Shown here one piece after another: positions 10,246-19,465 of a DNA stretch of 35,330 nt. Both the position numbers and the translations under genes were made by a program. The stretch lies in assembly GCA_944386135.1 (NCBI GenBank), contig CALWZW010000015.1, positions 1 to 35,330 of the forward strand, read 5' to 3'. The notes beneath the pieces were generated by a model. That model worked only from the letters and a program-made list of their open reading frames with translations, searched no databases and was not told the origin of the DNA. Every line of letters starts with the position of its first letter. Positions within the stretch are counted from its first letter, which is position 1. Source of the DNA: an uncultured Clostridia bacterium. Lineage in GTDB: Bacteria > Bacillota > Clostridia > TANB77 > CAG-508.

Positions 10246-10370
10246 AGGTTGTAAAAGAATTGTGCTTTTGGCTAGGCGTTCAAGAAAGAAATACCGGAGG
10301 CGTACTTTTTGTACGTCGAGGATTTTCTTTCGTAGAACAACAACGCCAAAACGCAATTATTTTGCAACCT
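10246..10370 (+). repeat. Long-hairpin intergenic element, copy 2
   Basis: The outer arms are AGGTTGTAAAAGAATTG and CAATTATTTTGCAACCT. Then come GCTAGGC, inner arms GTTCAAGAAAGAAAT and TTTCTTTCGTAGAAC, and an apical hairpin CGTAC-TTTTT-GTACG flanked by GAGG and CGAGG. It fills the gap between the SDR gene and hemW almost exactly, ending 3 bp from the hemW stop. The arms are closely related to copy 5 at 34310. Confidence 0.8.
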
Positions 10371-10372
10371 CC

Positions 10373-11503
10373 TTATATGAATTCTTCCCATACAACATTT
10401 GCTAAATCTAACCCCTTATCTGTAAGTTTAATATTATTATCATAAATTTCAATTAATTCTTCTTGTACAAGTTTATTTAGCTCTTGTCTATATAAAAATA
10501 TTGGATTTTCTCCAAATTTATTTTTAAATTTAGTTATATTCACTCCATTTATTTTTCTTAATCCAAGTATCATATATTCCTTCTGCTTATCTTCTTTTGT
10601 TTGTTCCTCATGTATGGTTATATTTTTATCGAAGTCATTATTATTTATATTTTTTATATATTCTTCTACACTTTCACTATTTGAATATCTCTTATTATTT
10701 AAGTAAGAGTGTGAGCTAACTCCAATTCCTATATATTCTTTTTGTTCCCAGCAATCACTATTATGTCTTGATTTATATCCTTCTTTTGCAAAATTTGAAA
10801 TTTCATAATGAATATATCCTTCGTTTTCCAACATTTTCTTAACATTCCAATACATTTTTCTTTCTATTGCTTCATCTGGAAGTTTTAATTCTTCATTCAT
10901 TACCATATCATATAATTTTGTATTCTCCTCTAATATCAAAGAATATATTGATATGTGTTCAGGGCTTAAAGTAATTACTTCTTTAACTGACTCTTCTAAC
11001 TTTTTTAAATCTTGATTTGGAAGTCCAAGCATTAAATCCACATTTATATTTCTAAATCCTATATTTCTTGCCTCATTGTATACATTCAAAAAATCCTCAT
11101 ATTTGTGTATTCTTCCAATTTCTGAAAGCAATTCATTATCTGCACTCTGAAGTCCTATACTTAATCTGTTTATCCCTATTTCTTTGTATTTCTTTAGTTT
11201 TTCTTTATTTGCTGTTCCTGGGTTTATTTCTATTGTAATTTCAGCATTACCTGCTACAAAAAGCCTTAGATTATCCATAATTTTAGCTATACTTTCATTA
11301 TCAATCAGAGACGGAGTACCTCCACCAACATATACTGTTTGTATACTATATTTGCTTAAGTTAATATGTTTCATTTCTTTGATTAATGCTTCAACATATT
11401 CTTTTATTAATTTCTCTTTATTTGCATATGATATGAAATCACAATAATAGCATTTTGCTTTGCAAAACGGCATGTGAATATATAGTCCTATATCTTTTTT
11501 CAT
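10373..11503 (-). CDS. hemW: Radical SAM heme chaperone HemW (oxygen-independent coproporphyrinogen oxidase-like)
   Basis: A 376-residue radical SAM protein: the 4Fe-4S cluster motif CKAKCYYCDF (CxxxCxxC) lies at residues 14-23, followed by VYVGGGTPSLI, EINPGT and GINRLSIGLQS. HemW-like proteins have this shorter cysteine motif without the extra CxxC cysteine of true HemN, so a heme-handling chaperone role is more likely than coproporphyrinogen decarboxylation. It starts 2 nt after the whiA stop, so the two are translationally linked. Confidence 0.9.
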   Translation of the reverse strand: MKKDIGLYIHMPFCKAKCYYCDFISYANKEKLIKEYVEALIKEMKHINLSKYSIQTVYVGGGTPSLIDNESIAKIMDNLRLFVAGNAEITIEINPGTANKEKLKKYKEIGINRLSIGLQSADNELLSEIGRIHKYEDFLNVYNEARNIGFRNINVDLMLGLPNQDLKKLEESVKEVITLSPEHISIYSLILEENTKLYDMVMNEELKLPDEAIERKMYWNVKKMLENEGYIHYEISNFAKEGYKSRHNSDCWEQKEYIGIGVSSHSYLNNKRYSNSESVEEYIKNINNNDFDKNITIHEEQTKEDKQKEYMILGLRKINGVNITKFKNKFGENPIFLYRQELNKLVQEELIEIYDNNIKLTDKGLDLANVVWEEFI

Positions 11504-11505
11504 TT

Positions 11506-12336
11506 TTATCCCTTTGCTATTTCAATAATTTTTTTCAATCTATGATTTACTCCAGATTTTCCTATTGGTTCAGATAACATTTTTCCAAGTTCTTCTAGTG
11601 TTGCCTCTGGATTTTCTAGCCTTAATAAAGCTATTTCTTGTAAATTAGTTGGTAATCTATTCCACTTCTTAGCTTTTTTAATTTTTTGTATTGCTTGAAT
11701 TTGTACAACTGCTGCATTTACTGTTTTATTTAAGTTTGCAGTTTCACAATTTACCTTTCTATTTACATTATTTTTTGTTTCTTTCAACACTCTAATGTCC
11801 TCATATTTAAGTACTGAGCCGCTTGCTCCAATTAGTGCTAAAACCTTAGATATCTCTTCTCCGTCTTTTATGTATATGGAATAAGAATATTTTCTATTAA
11901 GAGTTTTTACTTCTATATTAAAACTATTTATTATTTTTATTATCTTTTCTCTTGCTTCATCACTTTCAAACCTTATTTCTAGATGATATCTACTTTTTGG
12001 GTCAGTAATTGATCCTCCTCCTAAAAATGCACCTCTCACAATTCCTTTTTTTACCTCATCATTATTGATGTCAATATTTTCAAGTTTAATATCATTTTTA
12101 TTAAAGGAAATCAAATAATTTTTTCCTTGCATCTTTATATTATAGTTTATTTTTAGTTTATTTAAAAGTTTGTTTAATCTATTTATGTTATATTCATTTT
12201 CTGTTAAAAACTTTATTTTATTTTCTAATCTATTTATTGTAAGAAGATACCCATAAAATTCCGCTTCTACAATATCAGTATGAGAAAAAATATTTATTTT
12301 ACTTAACTCTTCTTTTACACTTGCAGAAAAAGACAT
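11506..12336 (-). CDS. whiA: DNA-binding protein WhiA
   Basis: The 276 residues match the two-part WhiA layout. The N-terminal LAGLIDADG-like half includes GIVRGAFLGGGSITDPKSRYHLEI. The C-terminal helix-turn-helix includes LPTNLQEIALLRLENPEATLEELGKML and KSGVNHRLKKI. WhiA binds DNA and influences cell division and chromosome segregation in Gram-positive bacteria. In many Firmicutes it sits with rapZ and ybhK, which are not seen here; instead hemW follows directly. A GGAG box precedes the start. Confidence 0.95.
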   Translation of the reverse strand: MSFSASVKEELSKINIFSHTDIVEAEFYGYLLTINRLENKIKFLTENEYNINRLNKLLNKLKINYNIKMQGKNYLISFNKNDIKLENIDINNDEVKKGIVRGAFLGGGSITDPKSRYHLEIRFESDEAREKIIKIINSFNIEVKTLNRKYSYSIYIKDGEEISKVLALIGASGSVLKYEDIRVLKETKNNVNRKVNCETANLNKTVNAAVVQIQAIQKIKKAKKWNRLPTNLQEIALLRLENPEATLEELGKMLSEPIGKSGVNHRLKKIIEIAKG

Positions 12337-12486
12337 AAAATCATCTCCTTATTGCTTAAATCAAATAAAATTATATCATATATATTAGTTTATTATGCAA
12401 GATAAGTATTTCTTATAAATTTATCTATAGCATATTATTTTTCATATTGTTTATAATTATTTCTATTTGATTTTTCATTATTAATT

Positions 12487-13320
12487 TCATCTTTGAACTA
12501 TTATAACTCTGTCATTTCCGTTTAAATCTTTGACACAGGTTACGTTTTTATACTGGTTACTTGTCTTTGCTATTTCTATTACTTCTTCTTTTTGGTCATA
12601 GCCGATTTCAAGTATAATGAAGCCTCCTTCATTCAAGTATTTATCCCCTTCCTCAATTATTATTCTATAAAATTTTAGTCCATCTTCTCCTCCATCTAAA
12701 GCTATCTTTGGTTCGTATTCTAAGCTATATTCTTCTATAATATCAGTTTTTATATATGGTGGGTTTGAAACAATAATATCAAATTTTCTATTTATTTTTT
12801 CAAACATATCACTTTTCACAAACTTTATTCTTTCTTCTTGTCCTAAACTTCTTGCATTTCTTTTTGCAATATTTAATGCTTCATCACTTATATCTGTTGC
12901 TATAATTTTTGCTTCTTCAAAATATTTAGTTAATGATATGGATATTATACCGCTTCCCGTGCACAATTCTAATATTTCTTTTTTATTCTCATTTTTAGCG
13001 ATTTTTAGTACTTCTTCTACTAGAATTTCTGTATCATATCTTGGAATAAGCACACTTTCGTTTACAAAAAATTTCATTTTCATGAATTCTTTTGTATTTG
13101 TTATATATTCAACAGGGTATCCTTTAGAAATCCTTTCTATTCCATCCAAAAATTTTTCTTCATCTTCTTTTTTTAAAATCTCTTCTGTTTTTATTATTAA
13201 TTCTTCTCTATTGCAAGAAAGAATACTTGCTAAAAGTATTCTTGTCTTAAGTGATGCTTCATCTATATTTTTTTCGTTCAATTTTTTTATTCCTCTAATT
13301 AATGCTTCTTTAACTTTAAT
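12487..13320 (-). CDS. prmC: Release factor glutamine methyltransferase PrmC (start uncertain)
   Basis: PrmC methylates the GGQ glutamine of peptide release factors. The SAM-binding region ILELCTGSGIISISL and the diagnostic VSNPPYIKTD motif are clear, and the N-terminal helical domain reads ASLKTRILLASIL. The family normally begins with an IKEAL..G..L helix. That helix is encoded upstream of the TTG at 13281, in frame from ATT 13320 (KVKEALIRGIKKLNEK). No ATG, GTG or TTG lies in frame before it, so the start is either the rare ATT, the TTG at 13281, or GTG 13330 with one extra A in the A6 run (13320s). Confidence 0.85.
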   Translation of the reverse strand: MKVKEALIRGIKKLNEKNIDEASLKTRILLASILSCNREELIIKTEEILKKEDEEKFLDGIERISKGYPVEYITNTKEFMKMKFFVNESVLIPRYDTEILVEEVLKIAKNENKKEILELCTGSGIISISLTKYFEEAKIIATDISDEALNIAKRNARSLGQEERIKFVKSDMFEKINRKFDIIVSNPPYIKTDIIEEYSLEYEPKIALDGGEDGLKFYRIIIEEGDKYLNEGGFIILEIGYDQKEEVIEIAKTSNQYKNVTCVKDLNGNDRVIIVQR

Positions 13321-13337
13321 TTTTTATCACATTCCTT

Positions 13338-13363
13338 CCTCAAAGCACAATTTTTTTCAACTT
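13338..13363 (-). repeat. Half copy of the hairpin element outer arm
   Basis: In minus orientation this reads GTTGAAAAAAATTGTGCTTTG, matching the left outer arm of copies 2 and 5 (GTTG.AAAGAATTGTGCTTT) without the rest of the element. It spans the 3' end of rimO. Confidence 0.45.
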
Positions 13364-14673
13364 TCTTTTTTCTTAACTTTTTCTGCGATTAAGTCATAAT
13401 CTCTTATACCAGTAATTTTACAATTTACAAATGTGCCTAGTTCTATTTCTTCATCTTTCTTTATGAATACTACCCCATCTTCTTCTGGAACGTCCATATA
13501 TGTTCTTCCAATATAGTATTTATTATCAAAGCTTGTACTTTCAACTATTGCTTCATAAGTTTTCCCTAACTTTTCTTGTAAATTTTCCTTAGAGATTTTC
13601 TTTTGCAAACTCATTATTTTTTTGTGTCTTGACTTTTTAGTCATATAATGTATTTGTTCTTTTAATCTTGCTGCAGGTGTTCCATCTTCTTTTGAATACA
13701 TAAATGTTCCTAATTTATCGAATCTTTCTTTTTTCACGAATTCATAAAGCTCGTTAAAATCTTCTTCTGTTTCTCCTGGAAATCCTACAATTAAAGTAGT
13801 CCTTAGTATCACATCTGGAATTTCTTCTCTTATTTTCTTAATCACTTTTTCAATACTTTCTTTATCGCTTTTTCTATTCATTCTTTTTAAGACTTTATTT
13901 GATATATGTTGAATAGGCATGTCAAAGTAATTACATATTTTTTCATTATTTTTTACTACTTCTATTAGTTCATCTGTTATGGTCTCTGGATATGCATATA
14001 AAAATCTTATCCATTTAAATCCTTCTATTTTGCAAAGTTCTTCTAAAAGATGTGCAAGTCTTGGCTCTCCATATATATCAATTCCATATTTTGTAGTGTC
14101 TTGTGCAATTACTATAAGTTCTTTTATTCCTTTTTTAGCAAGCTCTTTTGCTTCTTCTATAATTTCTTCTTCTCTTCTTGATATGTATTTTCCTTGTATA
14201 TATGGAATTGCACAGTATGTACAATTATTACTACATCCTTCTGCAATTTTGAGATAAGCATAGTTTTCACCTGTTGTTATTACTCTATTGGAAAAATCTA
14301 ATTTGCAGATATTGCATTCGCCTTCACCTATAAGATTTTGTACTTTTTCCCATATTTTAGGATATTCTTTTATTGATATAAATAAGTCAACCTCTGGAAT
14401 TAATTTTTCTAGGTCCTCTTTATATCTTTCAACTAGGCAACCAATTACTATTAAATATTTACATTTTTGTTTCTTATACTCTGCCATTTCGAGTATTGTA
14501 TCAATAGTCTCTTGCTTTGCACTTTCTATAAATCCGCAAGTGTTTATAACTATAATATCTGCTTTTTTCTCATCATTTACGATATTAAAGCCATTTCCTT
14601 TAAACATTCCTATTACTTCTTCAGTTACTACTAAGTTCTTACTACATCCAAGTGATATAAATCCTACATTCAT
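13357..14673 (-). CDS. rimO: Ribosomal protein S12 methylthiotransferase RimO
   Basis: RimO adds a methylthio group to the conserved aspartate of ribosomal protein S12. The N-terminal UPF0004 domain starts with LGCSKNLVVTEEV, has the second cysteine in NTCGFIESAKQET, and the third in IGCLVERY. The radical SAM motif is EGCSNNCTYCAIPYIQG, whose PxIxG context marks RimO rather than MiaB. A TRAM domain ends the protein (EAIVESTSFDNKYYIGRTY). The 438-residue length is normal. Confidence 0.93.
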   Translation of the reverse strand: MNVGFISLGCSKNLVVTEEVIGMFKGNGFNIVNDEKKADIIVINTCGFIESAKQETIDTILEMAEYKKQKCKYLIVIGCLVERYKEDLEKLIPEVDLFISIKEYPKIWEKVQNLIGEGECNICKLDFSNRVITTGENYAYLKIAEGCSNNCTYCAIPYIQGKYISRREEEIIEEAKELAKKGIKELIVIAQDTTKYGIDIYGEPRLAHLLEELCKIEGFKWIRFLYAYPETITDELIEVVKNNEKICNYFDMPIQHISNKVLKRMNRKSDKESIEKVIKKIREEIPDVILRTTLIVGFPGETEEDFNELYEFVKKERFDKLGTFMYSKEDGTPAARLKEQIHYMTKKSRHKKIMSLQKKISKENLQEKLGKTYEAIVESTSFDNKYYIGRTYMDVPEEDGVVFIKKDEEIELGTFVNCKITGIRDYDLIAEKVKKKES

Positions 14674-14690
14674 TGTGTACTTCCTTTCAA

Positions 14691-14813
14691 ATATGAAAGA
14701 GAATTAGTATATTGCTGGGCAAACAAGCAAATAATTCATGAGACGTACTTGCTGTACGTTGATTGAATTATTTGCGAAGTTTAACGATGCAAGATGCTGA
14801 TTACCTTTCATAT
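14691..14813 (+). repeat. Long-hairpin intergenic element, copy 3
   Basis: Outer arms ATATGAAAGAGAATTAGTAT and ATGCTGATTACCTTTCATAT pair across the element. Inner arms are AAACAAGCAAATAATTCA and TGAATTATTTGCGAAGTTT, and the apical hairpin is ACGTAC-TTGCT-GTACGT. It fills the gap between rimO and the hydA stop. It shares its middle stem type with copy 4 inside the hydrogenase operon. Confidence 0.8.
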
Positions 14814-14814
14814 T

Positions 14815-16564
14815 TTATATTCTATATTTTTTCATTGCCCCATACGTTGTATGTAAAAGTTTGTGTGCCTCATGTCCGCCTGGTTCTCCAATATATTCTT
14901 TATATGCTTGTTTTAAATATGGATTTTCATGTGATTTTCTTATAGCACTTTTTTCATCTATACTATATAAAGAATCTGAACGTTTTTTAAATACATTTAC
15001 TACATTTCTAGTTTTCGATGATTTTATTGGCTGTCCTCCGCCCATGATACATCCACCAGGGCATGCCATTACTTCTAAGAAGTCATAGTCTGCTTTTCCG
15101 TTTTTCATGTCATCCATTACTTTTCTTGCGTTATTTAGTCCTGAAACTACAACAACTTTTATTTCTTTTCCTGCTATATTTAGACAAGCTTTCTTTATTC
15201 CTTGCTCTCCTCTTACTTGTTCAAATTCTAGCCTTTCTAGCTTTTTTCCTTCCAGAATTTCTGCTGCTGTTCTAAGAGCTGCTTCCATAACTCCACCTGT
15301 TACACCAAATATTGCTGCTGCACCTGTTGCTTCACCCATTGGGTTATCAAATCCTGAGTCTGGAAGTTCTACGAATTCAATATGTGCTTGTTTTATCATT
15401 CTAGCAAGTTCTCTTGTTGTTATAACTGCATCAACATCATCAAAGCCAGTTCCTTGCATATCTTCTCTAGTTCTCTCAAACTTTTTAGCAATACATGGCA
15501 TAACTGATATAACAAATATTTTGCTTGGGTCTATATTATTCTTTTTTGCGTAATATGATTTAATAATTGCTCCAAACATCTGATGAGGTGATTTACAAGA
15601 AGATACATGGTCTAATAAATCTGGATAATTCATTTCAACAAATCTTACCCATGCAGGGCAGCAAGATGTTGTCATAGGTAATACGCCATGATTCTTTATT
15701 CTTTCAATAAACTCAGTTGCCTCTTCCATAATTGTAAAGTCAGCTCCTGTATTTGTATCAAATACTTTATCAAAGCCTAGTCTTTTTAACGCTGTAACCA
15801 TTTTTCCAGCTACATTAGTGCCTATTGGAAGTCCAAATTCTTCTCCTAGTCCAACTCTTACAGCTGGAGCTGTTTGTACAACAACATAAGTATCTTCATC
15901 TTTTAATTTTTCCCACACTAAACTTGTATTATCTTTTTCTTTTAAAGCTCCAACAGGACAATTTTGTATACATTGTCCACAGAATGTACAATTTACATCA
16001 TTTAGACTATGGTTCTCAAATGTTGATATGCAAGATGAAAAACCTCTTTCTGTACAATCTATCGCTCCTATTCCTTGTACATTTTTGCAAGTAGATATAC
16101 ATCTTCTACATAAGATACATTTATTGAAATCTCTCACTATACTTGGTGATTTATCGTCTATTTCGTGCTTATTTCTTTCTCCTCTGTATTGTATATCTGT
16201 CACACCAAATTCTTGTGCTAATCTTTGCAATTCACAATTTCCATTTCTAACGCATGTCAAACATTCTCTGTCATGGTTTGAAAGTATTAAATCAAGTACC
16301 GTTCTTCTTGCTTCTATTACTTTTGCAGTGTTTGTATGTACTACCATTCCTTCTTCAACTTTTTGAATACATGAAGTTGCAAATCCTCTTTTTCCTTCAA
16401 CTTCTACGACACAAATTCTACAATCTCCTATTTCATTTATCTCTTTTAAAAAGCAAAGAGTAGGTATATCTATGTTTACCTTTTTTGCAGCTTCAAGTAT
16501 TGTTGTTCCGTTTTTGTACTTGAACATGATGACCATCAATAGTTAAGTTAATTAATTCTTCCAT
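14815..16564 (-). CDS. hydA: [FeFe] hydrogenase catalytic subunit HydA, one CGGA +1 site
   Basis: The catalytic H-cluster subunit (582 aa with one skipped base). The N-terminus has a 2Fe-2S ferredoxin-like domain (CRICVVEVEG), then CLTCVRNGNC and two 4Fe-4S clusters (CILCRRCISTC, CTFCGQCIQNCPVGA). The H-cluster motifs are TTSCCPAWVRF, VMPCIAKKFE and MACPGGCIMGGGQP. The true start is ATG 16564 (MEELINLTIDGHHVQVQK), with AAGGGA about 9 nt upstream. The frame then breaks at 16510: CAA AAA C GGA ACA ACA, and skipping the C gives GTTILEAAKKV, the expected continuation. Read as CGG, translation stops five codons later. An out-of-frame start at 16539 would lose the first ferredoxin strand. The gene is last in the hydCBA operon. 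Confidence 0.92.
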
Positions 16565-16626
16565 ATTTTTCATTCCCTTCTCAAGGTTTATTGATTAATT
16601 TTTGAATTTTGAATTTATATATTATT

Positions 16627-16753
16627 TAGCTAGGAAAAGAATTAGTATATTGCTAGGCATTTCAAATCAAAAAAGCGGAGGCGTGCTTTTTGCACGTTGA
16701 GCATTTTTTGTATTTGAAATAACGACGCAAGATGCTGATTATTTTTCTAGCTT
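16627..16753 (+). repeat. Long-hairpin intergenic element, copy 4 (inside the hydrogenase operon)
   Basis: Outer arms TAGCTAGGAAAAGAATTAG and CTGATTATTTTTCTAGCT, inner arms ATTTCAAATCAAAAAAGC and GCATTTTTTGTATTTGAAAT, apical hairpin CGTGC-TTTT-GCACG. It lies between hydB and hydA, and its outer arm overlaps the hydB stop codon (16747-16749), so it is transcribed within the operon. It could affect mRNA processing or the relative amounts of HydB and HydA. Confidence 0.8.
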
Positions 16754-18605
16754 ATTGCATGGAAAGGGCATATACTAATACACGTTCCACACTTAATACA
16801 CTTATCCTTATCAATAACATGTGGCTGTCTTATTTCTCCTGATATTGCTTCAACTGGACAATTTCTTTTACACATTCCACAGCCTTTACATTTTTCTGGA
16901 TCTATTTTTATATCTGCTAATGCTTTGCATTCTCCTGTCTTACATTTTTTATCTATTACATGTTCTTTGTATTCATTCATAAAGTATTTCATTGTACTTA
17001 TTACTGGGTTTGGAGCTGTTTGACCAAGTCCACATACAGATGAATTTTTGATATTCTCACACAAAGATGCAAGTTTTTGTAAATCTTCCTCTTCGCCATT
17101 TCCTTCTGTTATCTTTTGTAAAATTTCTAGCATTCTTTTTGTCCCAATTCTACAAGGCGTACATTTACCACATGATTCATCTACTGTAAATCCAAGATAA
17201 AATTTAGCAAGATTAACCATGCATTTTGTGTCATCCATTACAATTAGTCCTCCTGAGCCCATCATTGAACCAATGCTTGAAAGTGATTCATAATCTATTG
17301 GTACATCTAGATATTCTTTTGGAATACAGCCTCCGAGATGGTCCTCCTGTTTGAGCAGCTTTAAAATCTCTACCGTTTGGTATTCCTCCACCTATGTCAT
17401 ATACTATTTCTCTTAAAGTTGTTCCCATAGGTACTTCTACAAGTCCTGTATTTATAACATTTCCTCCTAATGCAAATACTTTGGTTCCTTTTGATTTTTC
17501 TGTTCCAATGTTTGAATACCAGCTAGCTCCATTTAATATTATTTTTGTTATGTTTGCGTAAGTTTCTACGTTGTTTATGAGTGTTGGTTTTTGCCAAAGT
17601 CCAACATTTGCTGGGAATGGTGGTTTTAGTCTTGGTCTTCCTGACCTTCCTTCAATTGATTCTAGAAGTGCTGTCTCCTCTCCACATACAAAGGCTCCTG
17701 CTCCTAGTCTTATTTCTATATCAAATGAGAAGTTTGTACCCCATATATTTTTTCCGAAGTATTCCATATTCTCTTGCTTGCTCTATTGCTTTTCCAAATC
17801 TTTTAACAGCTATAGGGTACTCTGCTCTAACATATATATATCCTTTATTTGCTCCGACTGCATATCCTGCAATCATCATTGCTTCTAGTACTGAATGTGG
17901 ATCGCCTTCTAGAATGCTTCTATCCATGAATGCTCCTGGATCACCTTCATCAGCATTACAAACTACATATTTTTGGTCTCCTTCTGCCATTTTTGTAAAA
18001 GCCCATTTCTTACCTGTTGGGAAACCTGCTCCTCCACGTCCTCTTAATCCAGAATTAGTTACCTCTTCTATTACTTCATCTTGTGACATTGAAAACAATA
18101 CTTTTTCTAATGCTTTGTATCCATCAAATGCAATATATTCGTCAATATTTTCTGGGTCAATTTTTCCACAATTCTTAAGAGCAATTCTTTCTTGTTTTTT
18201 ATAAAATCCAAGGTCATCTAATCTTTTTACCAATGTTCCATCTACATCTCTGCAAAGTAATCTATCTACTGTTTTTCCTTCTATCAAGTGTTCATTTATA
18301 ATTTCTTCACAATCTTCTACTTTAACCATTGCATAGAATGTATCTTCTGGTCTTATTATTACAATTGGTCCTTTGGCACATAACCCAAAACATCCCGTTT
18401 GTATTACTTTTACATTTTCTATATTTTTTTCTTTTAAAAGTTTTCTAAATCTATTTATAATATCTTCTGACTTTGAAGAAGTACAGCCTGTTCCATGACA
18501 TACAAGTATATGCTTTTCATGGGAATTTGCTTTTAAATTTACTCTTAAATCTAACTCTTTTCTTTTTTCTTCTCTTATCTTTTTTATCTCTTCTAAGGAT
18601 TTCAT
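16747..18605 (-). CDS. hydB: Hydrogenase NuoF-like subunit HydB, two CGGA +1 sites
   Basis: The diaphorase subunit of a multimeric, probably electron-bifurcating [FeFe] hydrogenase (618 aa after two skips). In order: an N-terminal 2Fe-2S domain ([22 protein letters not shown]), the NuoF FMN/NADH domain ([46 protein letters not shown]), the 4Fe-4S site [11 protein letters not shown], and a C-terminal two-cluster ferredoxin ([30 protein letters not shown]). Site one (17756): GGA ATA CTT C GGA AAA AAT, giving [12 protein letters not shown]. Site two (17335): GGA CCA TCT C GGA GGC TGT, giving [13 protein letters not shown]. Both restored stretches are strongly conserved in NuoF. As three separate ORFs none would work. 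Confidence 0.93.
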
Positions 18606-18624
18606 TTTTCTATCATTCCTTTCT

Positions 18625-18648
18625 TAGGCACAATTCTTTTTCAACCTT
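18625..18648 (-). repeat. Half copy of the hairpin element outer arm
   Basis: In minus orientation AGGTTGAAAAAGAATTGTGC matches the left outer arm of elements 2 and 5. No apical or right arm follows. It lies just after the hydC stop, in the hydC-hydB gap, parallel to the half copy at 13338. Confidence 0.5.
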
Positions 18649-19136
18649 ACTCCTTTTTCATATACTCATCTATTACTTGGTCTAGCTTTTGCACAGTTGC
18701 TCTTCCATATACTTCTCCGGTTAACTGTAAATACTGGTGCTAACCCACATGCTCCAATACATCTTGTTTCTTCTATTGAAAATTTTCCGTCAGGTGTTGT
18801 CTCCCCTGCTTCTATTTTTAGTCTTTCTTTTAACCTTTCTAGTATTTTTTCAGAGCCTTTTACATAACATGCTGTTCCAAGACATACAGCTATATTGTAT
18901 TTTCCTTTTGGTTTTAATGTAAATCTTGAATAAAAAGTTACAACTCCATATACTTCTGCAAGTGGAATTCCTAAATATTCTGCAATTCTCATTTGTGCTG
19001 AAGTTGGTATGTATCCATAATGTTCTTGAACTTCATTTAATATTTGAATTAGATTGTCTTTATCTTGTTTGTATATTTGTAAGATTTTTTCTAACTCTTC
19101 ATCTTTCTCACAGTTTTCACATTTACAATTTCCCAT
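18647..19136 (-). CDS. hydC: Hydrogenase NuoE-like subunit HydC, one CGGA +1 site
   Basis: The thioredoxin-like 2Fe-2S subunit (162 aa with one skip), with cluster cysteines in VCLGTACYVKG and ETRCIGACGLAP, the usual spacing for NuoE. It begins with an extra cysteine cluster (CKCENCEKD). The break at 18719 reads ACA GTT AAC C GGA GAA GTA. Skipping the C gives the canonical APVFTVNGEVYGRATVQKLD and a normal end at TAA 18647. Read as CGG, the protein would end in an unrelated 16-residue tail. It is first in the operon, with a good promoter upstream (19186-19214). Confidence 0.9.
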
Positions 19137-19185
19137 TTGCTTTTCATTCCTTCCTTAGATATACTTTCTCTTATTATATATTTGT

Positions 19186-19214
19186 ATTATATCAAAGTAG
19201 AACTTCTAAAACAA
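19186..19214 (-). promoter_or_regulatory. Sigma-A type promoter of hydCBA
   Basis: On the minus strand a -35 box TTGTTT (19214-19209) and a perfect -10 box TATAAT (19191-19186) are 17 bp apart. Transcription would start near 19179, about 40 nt before the hydC start. Confidence 0.7.
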
Positions 19215-19293
19215 TAGAATTTTTGAATAAAAATGGCCAATTTTGTATTTTTTTGTTTTAATGAATGTATACATGATAAAAGTAATATACAAT

Positions 19294-19322
19294 AAAAAAG
19301 ATAACACCTTTATAGTGTTATC
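19294..19322 (-). terminator. Intrinsic terminator after the pilA-like gene
   Basis: Arms GATAACAC and GTGTTATC (19300-19322) are followed on the minus strand by a run of six T (19299-19294). Each of the four 3' repeat copies ends in such a hairpin, but the stem sequences differ while pairing is kept. Confidence 0.8.
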
Positions 19323-19453
19323 TAAAAAACAGTCCTAAAATATAGCCCTGTTCGAAGAATTTTCTACTAACAACTATATTTATCTATTTTTACTTTATAA
19401 CTTTGCAAGTTAAAGGACAACGGTTTGTTTCTACATTTTTCTTGTACGACCAT
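19323..19453 (-). repeat. Structured 3' repeat, copy A (downstream of pilA-like)
   Basis: Minus strand: ATGGTCGTACAAGAAAAATG, then a first hairpin CTTTAACT-TGCAA-AGTTATAAAG, then a second with arms AAATATAG and CTATATTT around a loop of about 25 nt, then the terminator. Copies B-D have CTTTAGC/GCTATAAAG in the first stem, so both sides changed together. It starts 12 nt after the pilin stop codon. Confidence 0.75.
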
Positions 19454-19465
19454 TTGATAAGTATA

